A stretch of DNA of 64,000 bases from Carposina sasakii (lineage: Eukaryota > Arthropoda > Insecta > Lepidoptera > Carposinidae). The DNA lies in contig CP053161.1 of the NCBI GenBank assembly GCA_014607495.2, forward strand, positions 8,999,115 through 9,063,114, read 5' to 3'. Under the pieces are notes generated by a model. It was given only the letters and a program-made list of their open reading frames with translations. It was not told the DNA's origin and did no database searches. Of the stretch, positions 1-10,163 are shown in pieces. Position numbers and translations under genes: made by a program. Positions within the stretch are counted from its first letter, which is position 1. Each line of letters opens with the position of its first letter.

Positions 1-119
1 TATACCTTTAGGTACCTGTCTACCAACCTATATTTTTGAGTTTAGTACTAAGAAATACGTGAGTACATCATACGGGAATAGAAAAAAATATATGCTATAT
101 TTTTCCGTTTGTGTGTGAA

Positions 120-262
120 AAGTGGTGGCTCTGGCAGACTTCACATCATTCTTCATCATTTTCCTGCCCTACTCGGCTCCCATTATTTACGGGATCGGCG
201 CAATATGGATTCTTTTGAAACTCATATTACCAAGGACTTGGTATTTGTTTTATGGCCGGCTG
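120..262 (+). repeat. Dispersed repeat fragment
   Basis: The segment containing 'ttcatcattttcctgcc' and 'gcgcaatatgg' recurs in diverged form at about 24836-24960 and, inverted, at about 58030-58125. Three copies in one window mark it as an interspersed repeat. The overlapping 75-codon ORF is therefore not treated as a gene. Family unknown. Confidence 0.6.
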
Positions 263-679
263 CCTGCTTGACGCCAACCCTAATTTTTAGGGATGAAAAA
301 AGTATGCAAAAACTTAATGTAAGAATAAAAGTTTAATTAAAAAAACCCCCGTCCCAAAAAAAGTACGCAATCATTATGACAAAAGGTTTAAAATGCTAAA
401 CCCTATAAAAAGCAAAAAATAACTTTTAACACTACGTACCAGTGTTACCCCCAGGAACTAAAGCATGTCAGACTATCTAAAAAAAAACTCGTAGGTAAAT
501 ACAAATTAATGTACAGCCTTGGTAATAAATGAATCGGAGGCATAAAAACCGCTAAGTTTTGAACTGCAAATTTAATTATCTTAGGGCCTGCTGTTGACCG
601 TACGTATGTCAAATAAAATTAGTAATTTTGATTGCAAATTTTCAAGTCTCGATTCGGGGGAAAGCGCTCTTTATTTTAA

Positions 680-950
680 AGCCTAAGTGATGTGGTAGAA
701 GCACATTTTATTACTTGTGATGTGAAGTCCTCAATCCCATTGTTTTATACGCAAATATAATTGTAATAGCGGATTACATCTCTTCTGGGCGCATTAATTC
801 TGAATACCTACTTACACTTCCTAAGGAACATCATATATCAGTATCATTCATAAATATAATTTTGTTTGAACAGATAGGTGATTTTTTATACGAATGATTA
901 GGCTGTATGGGCTTAGTTCCCCTTGAATCTTTCCTTCGGGATTTATTTGG
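680..950 (+). repeat. Degenerate copy of A-tailed retroposon
   Basis: The blocks 'ttacttgtgatgtgaag', 'gttttatacgcaa' and 'gggcttagttcccctt' followed by 'cttcgggat' occur in the same order as in the copies at 4310-5540. Middle parts are lost. Confidence 0.55.
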
Positions 951-2471
951 TCCCAACACATCCGCACACACAGAGAGAAGTCAGAGACATCGACCGAAAC
1001 AACACGTCAAAGCCTATTGCAGTCCACTGCTAGACGTACCCCGTACGCCACAAGGCTACTTTTTGCGTCGGGTTGGTTCCAAAAAGAGATGCCATCAAAT
1101 TCGATTAATCCGAGTAATTGACCTCGGTAGCTCGATGATAGTTGGTGAGAGCTGACTGCACGGACTATGCGAGTGGTCGTGCGTGGGTTCGCTAGAATCC
1201 CACTCGAGGCCTGAAACTAAAAACTGAGAGATCATTTCTTCCAAAAAACAGATTTACAGTTAAAACTGTATTTTTAGTACATGGTAAAATCCGTAAATTA
1301 AGCATGTAACTATCTACTCGGGACTGTGCCATATGTCGGAGGCCCGTGACTGGGTTATCTTGGAACCAATGCTGTTGACCGACGTAGAAAATTAAACGCA
1401 TCGGGGGACCGCTCTTTACCTAACGTTGAAGCAGCTAAGAATCCCGATCCCAGGGATTTGGTATACTAATTGTATACATAATTCTTATGATCCCCCGACC
1501 GATCGTACGGTCAACAGCAGGCCAAGATGCAGTTCAAAATTAGCGGTATCCGACATAAAGGTGGCAGAAATCCCCGACATGTTCAGTTGGTACTTACGTA
1601 GTGTTAAAAGTTATTTTTTGCAGCATTTTAAAGTCATAATGATTGCGTATGGGTCTTAATTTTTATTTCATTGCATTCTTTCATTTATTTCTTTTATAAA
1701 AAGTTTAATATGGGGTCGCATATGCATCTCGATCCTCATGACAAAAGATTGCAGAGATAAGAAACATGATTACAACTTTGGTCATTCCAGATTTTCAGCG
1801 GTTTATCGTTTCATTCCGGCACCAGAGTTTCATCCGCCACTCTTCCAGCATCAGTCCTCCAATTTGAAACAAGTAAAGAGAACCATTGTTAACAATCCCA
1901 GGGTCCCAAACATGCTTTACTAAAAGGCAATCAGGGTTACTAATTCTAAGAGCCCTAACTACATAACTACATTGTTCCAGAAAAAAAAGGAGATTAGTGT
2001 TTCAAATGACAGCATATTCAAGCATAATGGACAGCCTGTAGTGATTCTATCAGCTTTACTTATGATACCTTTAAACCGATGTTCTTCAAAATAGTAAGAA
2101 CTATCTTCTATATCTTCTTCTATACATATAATAAAAAAAACCGCATTAAAATCGGATCATCCGTTTGGGAGCTACGATGCCACAGACAGACACATACACA
2201 TTTACACACACACAGAGAGAGACAAGTCAAACAACACCCCGTCGTTTTTGCGTCAAGTTCGGCTGGGATAAAAAATGTGAAACGGTCACTGTACATAAAT
2301 ATAAAAAGATGTGTAGGGTAGTTTCACATTTATATTTTTTAGGCCCGCTTCACGGGTTTGAATCACTTGGCTTCCCGCTCTGCTTGAGGTTAGATCTATT
2401 AAACTGTACTGTAAGTTTATTATTAATATACTTTTATTTTGAATTTCATTTTATTTTTCTGAGTATCTCTA

Positions 2472-2737
2472 ACACAACGTAATAGAACCCAAAACAATGA
2501 TTTTTTGAATTTTTGTCAGTTTGTCTGTTTGTTTGTGCGTTTGTGCACGCTAATCTCAGAAACGGCTGAACCGATTTCGATGCAGTTTTCAGGAATATAA
2601 TGTGACAGGTCCCACTTAACATATAGGCTACTTTTTATCCCGGGAAAAAGTTTTTATCCCTGATAATTTCGACATTTTGGTTTTTCTGTAGTCCACGCGG
2701 ACGGAGTCGCAGGCGTCCACTAGTTTCATAATAAAAT
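2472..2737 (-). repeat. Short retroposon, RTE-tail/SINE-like (copy 1)
   Basis: On the minus strand the order is 'ggacgcctgcgactccgtcc', 'gtagcctatatgttaagtg', 'aatcggttcagccgtttctg', then a 'cgcacaaacaaac'-type stretch. The same order recurs at about 7605, 11372, 22965, 26621, 38516, 39405 and 58784. No coding capacity. The 'cggttcagccgtttctgag' block is typical of lepidopteran non-LTR tails and derived SINEs; the family assignment is inferred. Confidence 0.75.
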
Positions 2738-3497
2738 TATAGAATTCTAGACCACCGGACATCTAAGTGCTTGTTTTTTATTTTCATATTTTTTATTATA
2801 GGTATGTATGTACATAGTTTGGTTTATTTTTTACGCAGTCGGGTTTTTGGATTTTTTTAATTATGTTTTTTTTATTTTTATTTTATACTTTTTTTAGTTA
2901 TGAGTACAGCTACTAAGCAAGAAGTTTTCGTCTTTTCATCGTAAATTTCTGCTGTGTAAAAGTCATATATGAGATATACATAAAGTCATATGTGAGAATG
3001 GTTGTTAACTTTAAATTGATATAGATCCTAAACAAAATGTTAAGAGAAAACTAAAAATGATTTTTAAATACCTATTCAGCGATACCCCACTTGACATAGT
3101 TTGTTGTGGGTTGATGACTTTAATTTTTTTTCTTTTTCACAATATGGCGTTCAATTGTCGCCATATTGGATTTTCACTAACGTCATGTCATGACTTTAGT
3201 AACACTCGCCGGACTAAGAAGAATTCATTGACGTGTGAATCATAAAAATTGGCCCAGTCGTTTTGTCTGTAAGTATAGTGCTTCAAAGCAACATACATTC
3301 ATAGGCTGTTAAACACATTACCACTCCTTTGCGTCGCGCAGTCGGGTAAAAATAGGCTTCGAACCACGGTGGTACAAAACCGTCTATCAACGGTCTTTCT
3401 CTTCTGACTAAATTTGACCCTGCCGACAACACTCGTCAGTCGTCATCAAAGAATATTATACTTACTCTGTCGTCATTCTCTGGCCACCGTATTCAGA

Positions 3498-3613
3498 GGG
3501 GTAAGCACAGACCTCTCGATAGTCCGTAACGCTAGCGTCAAACTGTCAATTCCCATAGATTTTGCTTGCGAGTCGCTAGCGTTACGCCGCATAAAAAGGT
3601 TCGTGCTTACCCC
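3498..3613. mobile_element. Mini inverted-repeat element (hairpin)
   Basis: It begins 'ggggtaagcac' and ends with the exact complement 'gtgcttacccc'. Inner arms 'gtaacgctagcg' and 'cgctagcgttac' also pair, so nearly all of the 116 bp can fold. No target duplication is clear. Probably a very small MITE or a solo hairpin. Confidence 0.55.
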
Positions 3614-4309
3614 ACAGTACATGCCTACGGTGATCAAGGTAATAAGTAGTTGTTTTAAATTCCTACCCCAATCGTACTCGAATGATTTTAACAAGTGTGA
3701 TTTTCTAAGTGGTCTGTGAATGTAGTCCAAGGACATCAATGCCCAGACAATTACCTGAACCTATGGAAATGCCAAGGCCTTTCCAGTAAGCCAGTAGGGC
3801 AGCTTTATTAAATCAGTTTCAATTAACTAGACCTTTTTCAAATTAGGCACATCAGTGATATTTTATTTTACGACGCGGGAGAAAAGGACGCCTATAATGG
3901 CGTGCTTGAAATTGATCTTAGTGACTTTATTTTCCTTCACGTAGATTCTTAATTAAAACTCACAAAATAGTGCCATTTCAAACAAAAGGATAGCCTTATT
4001 ACGCTACCTTACATTCTGAACTCGCGCCTAGCCGTTGGCGCTAAATAGTCGGTCTATTCTACTTTGATCACCCAGGTCATTGGCGACTCGTTAGTGTCCA
4101 ATGATCACCTATATAATATAATCACCTGGGTGATCTGAGGCCATAGGAGATACCAAATCCCTGTCTGAGGCGACTCAAATAAAAAAAAGTATTTTGGTAT
4201 CCTATAACTCACGTCACTGCCTATAATGATATAATCACCTTCGAATAAATACAATAGTTGATGTGATATATAGGTACCTAAAGATGTCTCGATGAAATGA
4301 TATTCCTTT

Positions 4310-5540
4310 GCTTTTCCGGTGGGAATAAAACTGGAATGTGCGGGTGTAATTTTTTTGTGAAAATCGAAATTTATTAATTGTAAATGGCTTGCATGTGTCC
4401 GTAAAGTGATGTTTTCTGATAGATAAGTTATATTTTCTTTACTTGGTATGTGCGTGTGCATAGTTCTGTAGGTACCTATGCAGGTAAGCTGAGTAAAACT
4501 TTAGTCGGAATACGATCTCCTCATGGGCTCATGTAAGTTGTTTCTGCAATTTATTTTGATGTTAATTAATTTTACACTCGTTTTTGAGGATTTTCCTGAC
4601 GTTTCCATTCATCATCATTATCATACATCATAAAATTCAAAATTCATTTTACTAAATGACAATGGCTGTATGGGCTTAGTTCCCTTTGCCTTTCCTTCGG
4701 GATATCACAATATGTCACTGTCAACAGATTCGGCGGGAAAAGCTGGAAGGGTGCAGGTGTAATTTTCTTGTTAAAATCAAAATTTATTTGTAAATGGCTT
4801 GCATGTGTCCGTAAAGTGATGTTTTCTGGTAGATAAGTTATATTTTGATTACTTGTGATGTGAATCTAGTGCGTGTGCATGGTTTTATACGCAGGTAAGC
4901 CGAGTAAAACTTTAGCCGGATTACGATCTCTTCATGGGCGCATGTAAGTTGTTTCTGCAATAATTTTTCATTTTGACTAACTTTACACTTGTTCTTGAGG
5001 ATTTTCCCGACGTTTCCATTCATCATCATCATTACCATCCATCATAAATTCAGAATACATTTTACTTAACAATGATTAGGCTTATGGGCTTAGTTCCCCT
5101 TGCCTTTCCTTCGGGATAAATTAAAAAAAAATAAAAAAATTGATTGTCACATCACCGATTCGGCGGGAAAAGCTGGAAGGGTGCAGGTGTAATTTTCTTG
5201 TGAAAATAAAAATTATTTGTAAATGGTTTGCATGTGTCGCGTAAAGTGATGTTTTCTGGTAGATGAGTTATATTTTGATTACTTGTGATGTGAATCTAGT
5301 GCGTGTGCATGGTTTTATACGCAGGTAAGCTGAGTAAAACTTTAGCCGGAATACGATCTCTTCATGGGCCCATGTAAGTTGTTTCTGCAATTATTTTTCA
5401 TTTTGACTAAGTTTACACTTGTTCTTGAGGATTTTCCCGACGTTTCTATTCATCACCATTATCATCCATCATAAATTCAGAAATCATTTACTAAAGACAA
5501 TGGCTGTATGGGCTTAGTTCCCCTTGCCTTTCCTTCGGGA
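4310..5540 (+). repeat. A-tailed SINE-like retroposon, three tandem copies
   Basis: Three units of about 390-420 bp follow head to tail. Each carries 'ggcttgcatgtgtc', 'gtgcgtgtgcat', 'ggattttcc' plus 'gacgtttc', and ends 'cctttccttcgggat' at about 4701, 5116 and 5540. Units 2 and 3 are followed by A-rich runs, as expected of a retroposon 3' tail. The third copy ends about 100 bp before the ALG13 start codon. An inverted copy lies at 14795-15065, and diverged copies near 680, 9735 and 63020. Family not recognised. Confidence 0.7.
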
Positions 5541-5639
5541 TCACTCAAAAAAAAAAAAAATTGTCCCATCACATCACGCTTTGTTTACAAATTTTGCAAT
5601 TTGTGTTTTTTAGAACTTTTTCTTCTCGTTTTTTAAAAC

Positions 5640-6158
5640 ATGGACCACAAGTACAAAAAATGTTTTATAACAGTGGGTACCACACGTTTCGATTTGTTAT
5701 GTGAAACCGTATTAACGTTACCGACACTAAAATCATTGAAAAGCATAGGTTGCGAGGAGATCGTTTTTCAAATCGGAAACAGTGATACAGAACCGGGTAA
5801 ATATATGAAGGAAAACATACAATTAACTTTATACAGATTCAAAGATTCTATACGAGACGACATACTTAACGCAGACTTTGTTATAAGCCACGCTGGTGCT
5901 GGAAGTTGTTTAGAAACCTTGGAAGCAAAAAGACCCCTTTTAGTAGTTGTTAATGAAGATCTCATGGACAACCACCAATTAGAACTTGCTGAGCAGTTAC
6001 AGATTGATGGACACTTATTTTATTGCACTTGTGACACTTTAGAAAGTACTTTGCGAATGGTAGACTTTAGCCTGCTGGTTCCATTCCCCAAGCCAGATGC
6101 ATCAATGTTTGTGAAATATTTAGATGACATGTTTAAAGTTAAGCCGCATGTAGATTAA
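5640..6158 (+). CDS. ALG13: UDP-GlcNAc transferase catalytic subunit ALG13
   Basis: Single-exon ORF of 172 residues. The family product pairs with ALG14 on the cytosolic ER face to add the second GlcNAc to dolichol-PP-GlcNAc in N-glycan synthesis. Seen here: an N-terminal strand followed by VGTTRFD (about residues 12-18), the glycosyltransferase-28 motif SHAGAGSCLE (about 84-93), and DNHQLELAEQL (about 110-120), which marks UDP-sugar binding in this family. Length matches the short catalytic ALG13 of insects and yeast and the short human isoform; there is no OTU or Tudor extension. The start is the first ATG after an A/T-rich leader and fits the conserved N terminus. The gene lies just after the triplicated retroposon and converges on the TMED gene. 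A likely AATAAA signal lies near 6376. Confidence 0.95.
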   Translation: MDHKYKKCFITVGTTRFDLLCETVLTLPTLKSLKSIGCEEIVFQIGNSDTEPGKYMKENIQLTLYRFKDSIRDDILNADFVISHAGAGSCLETLEAKRPLLVVVNEDLMDNHQLELAEQLQIDGHLFYCTCDTLESTLRMVDFSLLVPFPKPDASMFVKYLDDMFKVKPHVD

Positions 6159-6894
6159 GTAAAGATTTCATTTTAAGATATATTTTTATTACTACATGTC
6201 TATGAGTTAATGTTATTTTATTTGTCTAACTAAGGGCAGATTTTTCTAATGGTCAAGATAGGTCTATTTGAAAAATACACAACTTTTACAGAAAGACAGC
6301 ATCAAATTTACTTATCAGTTAGAACTACTTGCCTATTGAAAAATCTAGTATTACATTTTGTTTTTGATTTTTTTAGAATAAAATTATGAATCTAATTTAA
6401 CACATTTCACTGCCTGCAGATTTTCTAAGAGTGCGGACATCGGGTAAATGCCTAGTACCACAACGTAATAAGCGTCAACAGCACCTCTGGAAACCCTAAG
6501 ACGCAAATATGTAGTCTCTGGCACTGAATGTGTTAAAAATGTCCAAGAATACTTTTCTGACTCACAATTTCATGAATGGGTGAAGTTGCTATTGATATGC
6601 ATAGGTAATTCAATTACTTTTTATTAAAGAAAAGTTTTTAATGTTGTATTCAAGATGTACAAAATAAAAGTGTGAAGTATCATAGGGAATACTTTCCTAT
6701 AATACTACAGGACAGAAACAAATGCTGTATGTAATTATTAAATAAACTTTATTACAAAAATTCTGCTTATTGGTCACTGTAAAATGTAATAGGAAATCAA
6801 ACAATAAAACTATGAAATTCAACATCTTAGATAATAGTGTACAATTAAAAGAGCACAATAATTAAATTAATTTTTATTAAATTAATATGTTCAG
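6159..6894. other. Convergent intergenic region between ALG13 and TMED
   Basis: Holds both 3' ends. The sequence near 6745 contains AATAAA on the plus strand close to TTTATT, which reads AATAAA on the minus strand, so both genes could use it. Around 6230-6350 is a remnant of a small inverted-repeat element resembling 38014-38157 (shared 'gacagcatcaa'-type block). No gene seen. Confidence 0.55.
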
Positions 6895-9083
6895 TTACAC
6901 TAGTTTCTTTGCTTCAAAGAAGCTCTTGAGGTGTCGCATTTGCCAGTAACCAATGCTAACAAGCACACCTGTTTGCAATAAACTCCACCATAACACTCTT
7001 TGATTGGTACTCTCTGATGTCTGCCTGAATCGCTCCTCACGATGCTAAAACAAAGAAATAAATATTCTTAACCCATATGCATTCACATGTAATAGGAGAC
7101 ATTATCAAGGCAATCCAGTAAAAACTCAAATTAAATTAGGAACAGTTTCAACATTAAATATTTAATTGTATCAGGTGTCACTATTCGTAAGTGGAAAGTT
7201 TCAACATTGGAGCAATGGGACAGATACTCATATTTACAAAGGAAAATGTTGTGGTGAAACTGAAATTATTGACATTTTGGATTTATTACCCTTTGATAAC
7301 TCTGCTCCTTGGTAATTTGATGAACCTGATCCAAAAGTTGTCTGATCCTTAACTGCAACTCTGTAAGTTTGTCCTTTTGGGCCACATTTGCATAATCAAC
7401 TGCATGTTCTCCTACTTGAATATCAAGATGTACCTGAAACAAGTATGCTTGTCTAATTTTCTTTTTCTTAGTTTATAGGGTTATTGACTATTTTTTATAA
7501 TAATAAAACACTTTATTGTACAAAAAATTTTTGCACACCCATGGGGGAACTTGATGCTATAAAGCCTTTTCTACATTTTTTTCTAGTTTTATATTTATTA
7601 TAGTGGACGCCCGCGACTCCGTCCGCGTGGACTGCAGAAAAAATAAAATGTTGATATTATCCTGGATAAAAACATTTTCCCGGGATAAAAAGTAGCCTAT
7701 ATGTTAAGTGGGACCTGTCATAACATATTCCTGAAAACTGCATCAAAATCGGTTCAGCCGTTTCTGAGATTAGCATGCACAAACATCGATCCATTACAAT
7801 TTTATTACATACTAGCGGACGCCCGCGACTCCGTCCGCGTGGACTGCAGAAAAGACAGAAGAATTCAGAAGGTGCCATCTGTTGCAGACTTATGGAACGT
7901 ACGATTAATAACAACAACCAACGTTGATGATCAGTTTTTTATTAATTATTAGTTATTAAGACCATTAATTTAAATAATAACTATCCTATCATCTAAGTTG
8001 GACCAAATTACATATATATGCCAATTTTCATGAATATCAGTTGACTCGTTTTTGAGTTTATTCGGAACATACACAGTGACACGGATTTTTTATATATTAA
8101 GATATGTATAGATAATGCATGCTTATAGATGATGTAGGTACTTTCATAGTTTTGAACTACAAATTGTTACATTATGACCATTGGTCAGAGTAGGTATATT
8201 GAATTAAGGTCATTGACATCAAATGTATATGTTCATATGGATACGCCTCTGAGTTTCCGGATTATTGTGATAAAAATAAAATAAAAATACAGAAATTTCG
8301 AAATTATTACATGAAACTAGTTAAAAATGTATCAATACTCTCAACGCTATGCTGCTAGTTTTTGGAAACTCTGGTACATTCCGGAAAAAATGCATGTCCA
8401 TGTTATGATATCATGATGCAAGTATGTAAAATCAATATACCTACTCCGACCACTGATTATGACCTTACCATATTATTCTAGAATGAAACCAAAGAGTTTG
8501 TATAATACAAATTGTGTTTACACAAGTGTCCAAATTAGGTCCTTGGTTTGATTACCGATTTTATCTAACAAAACCATGAAACCACAATTTAATATCATTG
8601 TTATTATAACTTACTCTTAGCTGTGATCCACTGAACCATGAGGTGCTATTGGAATACATGCAAATGACATGCTCTCCCGGCGTAGATGACGTAAAGGAGA
8701 TCATTCCTTCCGAGGAATACACTCGAGACAACAGCACCTTGTCATTTGGATCGCGTACTTCCACATGCATACCAATTCCGGGAGAAGACGGTATGAATCC
8801 ACCGGTACGAGGGTCATATAGATCCACCTTATAATTTACTGGAAATAAACGATTAATAAAATATGTATTTCATTTCAACGTTATGTTTACGCAATTTATG
8901 TATAAATAATCAATTTATTCGTAAAAAAAAGTAGAAATAAGGATTACCGATTACAGTTGTATCATCAGGAATTTCCTCAATAAAGCATTTTCTTTCACCT
9001 TCGGCTATGTGAAAATATAATGCTGATGTTATGTCAATTAGTAGAAATAACGCAATCAACGACGAAAACTTGAATAATCCCAT
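6895..9083 (-). CDS. TMED9: p24 family cargo receptor, TMED4/9 (eclair) type
   Basis: Four coding exons join in frame with canonical sites: 9083-8948, 8838-8615, 7433-7290 and 7044-6895, giving 217 residues. p24 proteins cycle between ER and Golgi in COPII and COPI vesicles as cargo adaptors. Visible features are a signal peptide ([21 protein letters not shown]), a luminal GOLD domain with two cysteines (in ERKCFIEE and EHVICMYS), a coiled-coil stretch in exon 3 ([20 protein letters not shown]), one transmembrane segment in exon 4, and a cytosolic tail ending FFEAKKLV. That tail combines a diphenylalanine with a dilysine retrieval signal, typical of the p24-alpha group. Length is close to Drosophila eclair. 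Intron 2 carries one retroposon and a second truncated one. TMED9 versus TMED4 cannot be separated here. Confidence 0.95.
7605..7795 (+). repeat. Short retroposon, RTE-tail/SINE-like (copy 2)
   Basis: Carries the 'gcgactccgtccgcgtgga' head, then 'aaagtagcctatatgttaag' and 'ttcagccgtttctgagatt'. It lies in TMED intron 2, antisense to the gene. A second head at about 7812-7850 follows directly and continues into unrelated AT-rich sequence up to about 8110, so this is two nested or adjacent insertions. Confidence 0.75.
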
Positions 9084-9309
9084 TTTTCCAGCTCAATTTA
9101 TCGGAAAATCAGAAAACGAAAAGCTTTGAAAATTAATGACAACAGATGTGACAGGCCACACGTCATCCAAATATTTTTTTTACAGAAAGACGAAGGTAAG
9201 CATGCTACTCAGTAGCCACGGTTCGGCACTTCGGCCTCTCATTTCCTATTTATTTAGCCTAGTACATATTAATTTGATTTATTTATTTATATTAATTTCT
9301 TTTCAGAGT

Positions 9310-9620
9310 TTACTTGCTACTCTGTGTGTACCGGACACATAGGCCTCCTCCAACTTTTTCCTACTATCTCTATTGGGAGATTCTAGTCCACAAGGGTCCT
9401 GCACAGTTTGATATGTCGTCCACCCATCGTCATTTTGGGCGACCTCTCTTCCTCCTTGCACCTTCACCTCGTAGCCACCAGTCTATGAGTGCGTCAAAGA
9501 TGAGTGATCTGTTCCATTTGCCCTTTTTGAATCTCAATATGTGTCCTGTCCATGACCACTTTAATTTTTTAATCTTACTGGGTGCATCTTCAACCTTGGT
9601 GATTTTTCTGATCTTTTTCT
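9310..9620 (-). repeat. Decayed LINE-like fragment
   Basis: The text 'ggcctcctccaactttttcc', 'gtcgtccacccatcgtc', 'gggcgacctctcttcctcc' resembles the inverted 3' coding end of lepidopteran non-LTR retrotransposons as I remember it. The overlapping 122-codon ORF has no other support. Assignment from memory. Confidence 0.5.
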
Positions 9621-9861
9621 ATCGATTAAGGATATTCTCATTTCCTGTAGTAAAACTTTATTTAAACATATTTAAAGTATAATAAAATATAGGATAAATG
9701 GATACCTAGTAATTATAAATGTACTAAAATATTTTTGCCGGCGACGTCTCCTTTTATCTTCATTATTTATCATCACAAATTCAGAAATAATGGATGTATA
9801 CACATAGTTTCCTTTTTTTTTTTTTTTTAATCTTTATTTTATAGAGGCTTTTATTTATTAC

Positions 9862-9915
9862 TTTCAGCCTCATCGTAGCCTAAACTAAATAGACTAGGCT
9901 ACGATGAGGCTGAAA
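9862..9915. repeat. Perfect hairpin, 20 bp stem
   Basis: 'ttcagcctcatcgtagcct' at 9863-9881 is exactly complementary to 9896-9914, with one more pair outside and a 14 nt loop. It lies about 250 bp upstream of the DDRGK1 start codon. It could be a collapsed MITE or a small foldback; nothing shows that it is a microRNA. Confidence 0.7.
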
Positions 9916-10163
9916 AAAATTATCATATTTTTATTTTATTTAAAAGAAAATGTTAGAATCAATGGTATCATACAGCCAACACGCAGCTCGAAAGAACGTG
10001 GATATCACGATGACGTCCACAGACTAAGTAGAGATGATGACGTCCTCAGTTTAGTTCTGTTGACTGACATTTCATAAAAAAAAGAATTAGACGTAGTGAG
10101 ACGAGAAGTTCTTCAAATTATTTTAAGTTATTAAAAGCTTTATCTGTCGTAAATACCTGTGGA

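Larger units (their letters stand above)
1..4300. other. Gene-poor, repeat-rich stretch
   Basis: I find no convincing gene here. Open frames are short, lack family signatures and mostly lie in repeats. Recognisable contents are a retroposon-like fragment near 120-260, a degenerate copy of the A-tailed retroposon near 680-950, a short retroposon at 2472-2737 and a small hairpin at 3498-3613. The rest is AT-rich sequence with nothing I can name. Confidence 0.6.
9084..10163. other. Head-to-head intergenic region, TMED / DDRGK1
   Basis: Contains the divergent promoters of TMED (-) and DDRGK1 (+). Repeat content: a decayed LINE-related fragment at about 9310-9620, a partial copy of the A-tailed retroposon at about 9735-9830, and a perfect 20 bp-stem hairpin at 9862-9915. 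No gene supported. Confidence 0.6.

Noticed and set aside
1120..1210. tRNA-like text with a 'gggttcgctagaatccc' B-box look
   Set aside because: The B-box is interrupted by extra bases and no cloverleaf with acceptor pairing could be drawn; at most a SINE relic.
2079..2482. Two overlapping plus-strand ORFs (80 and 105 codons)
   Set aside because: Low-complexity 'cacac' and A/T-rich text, no domain, and they overlap in different frames.
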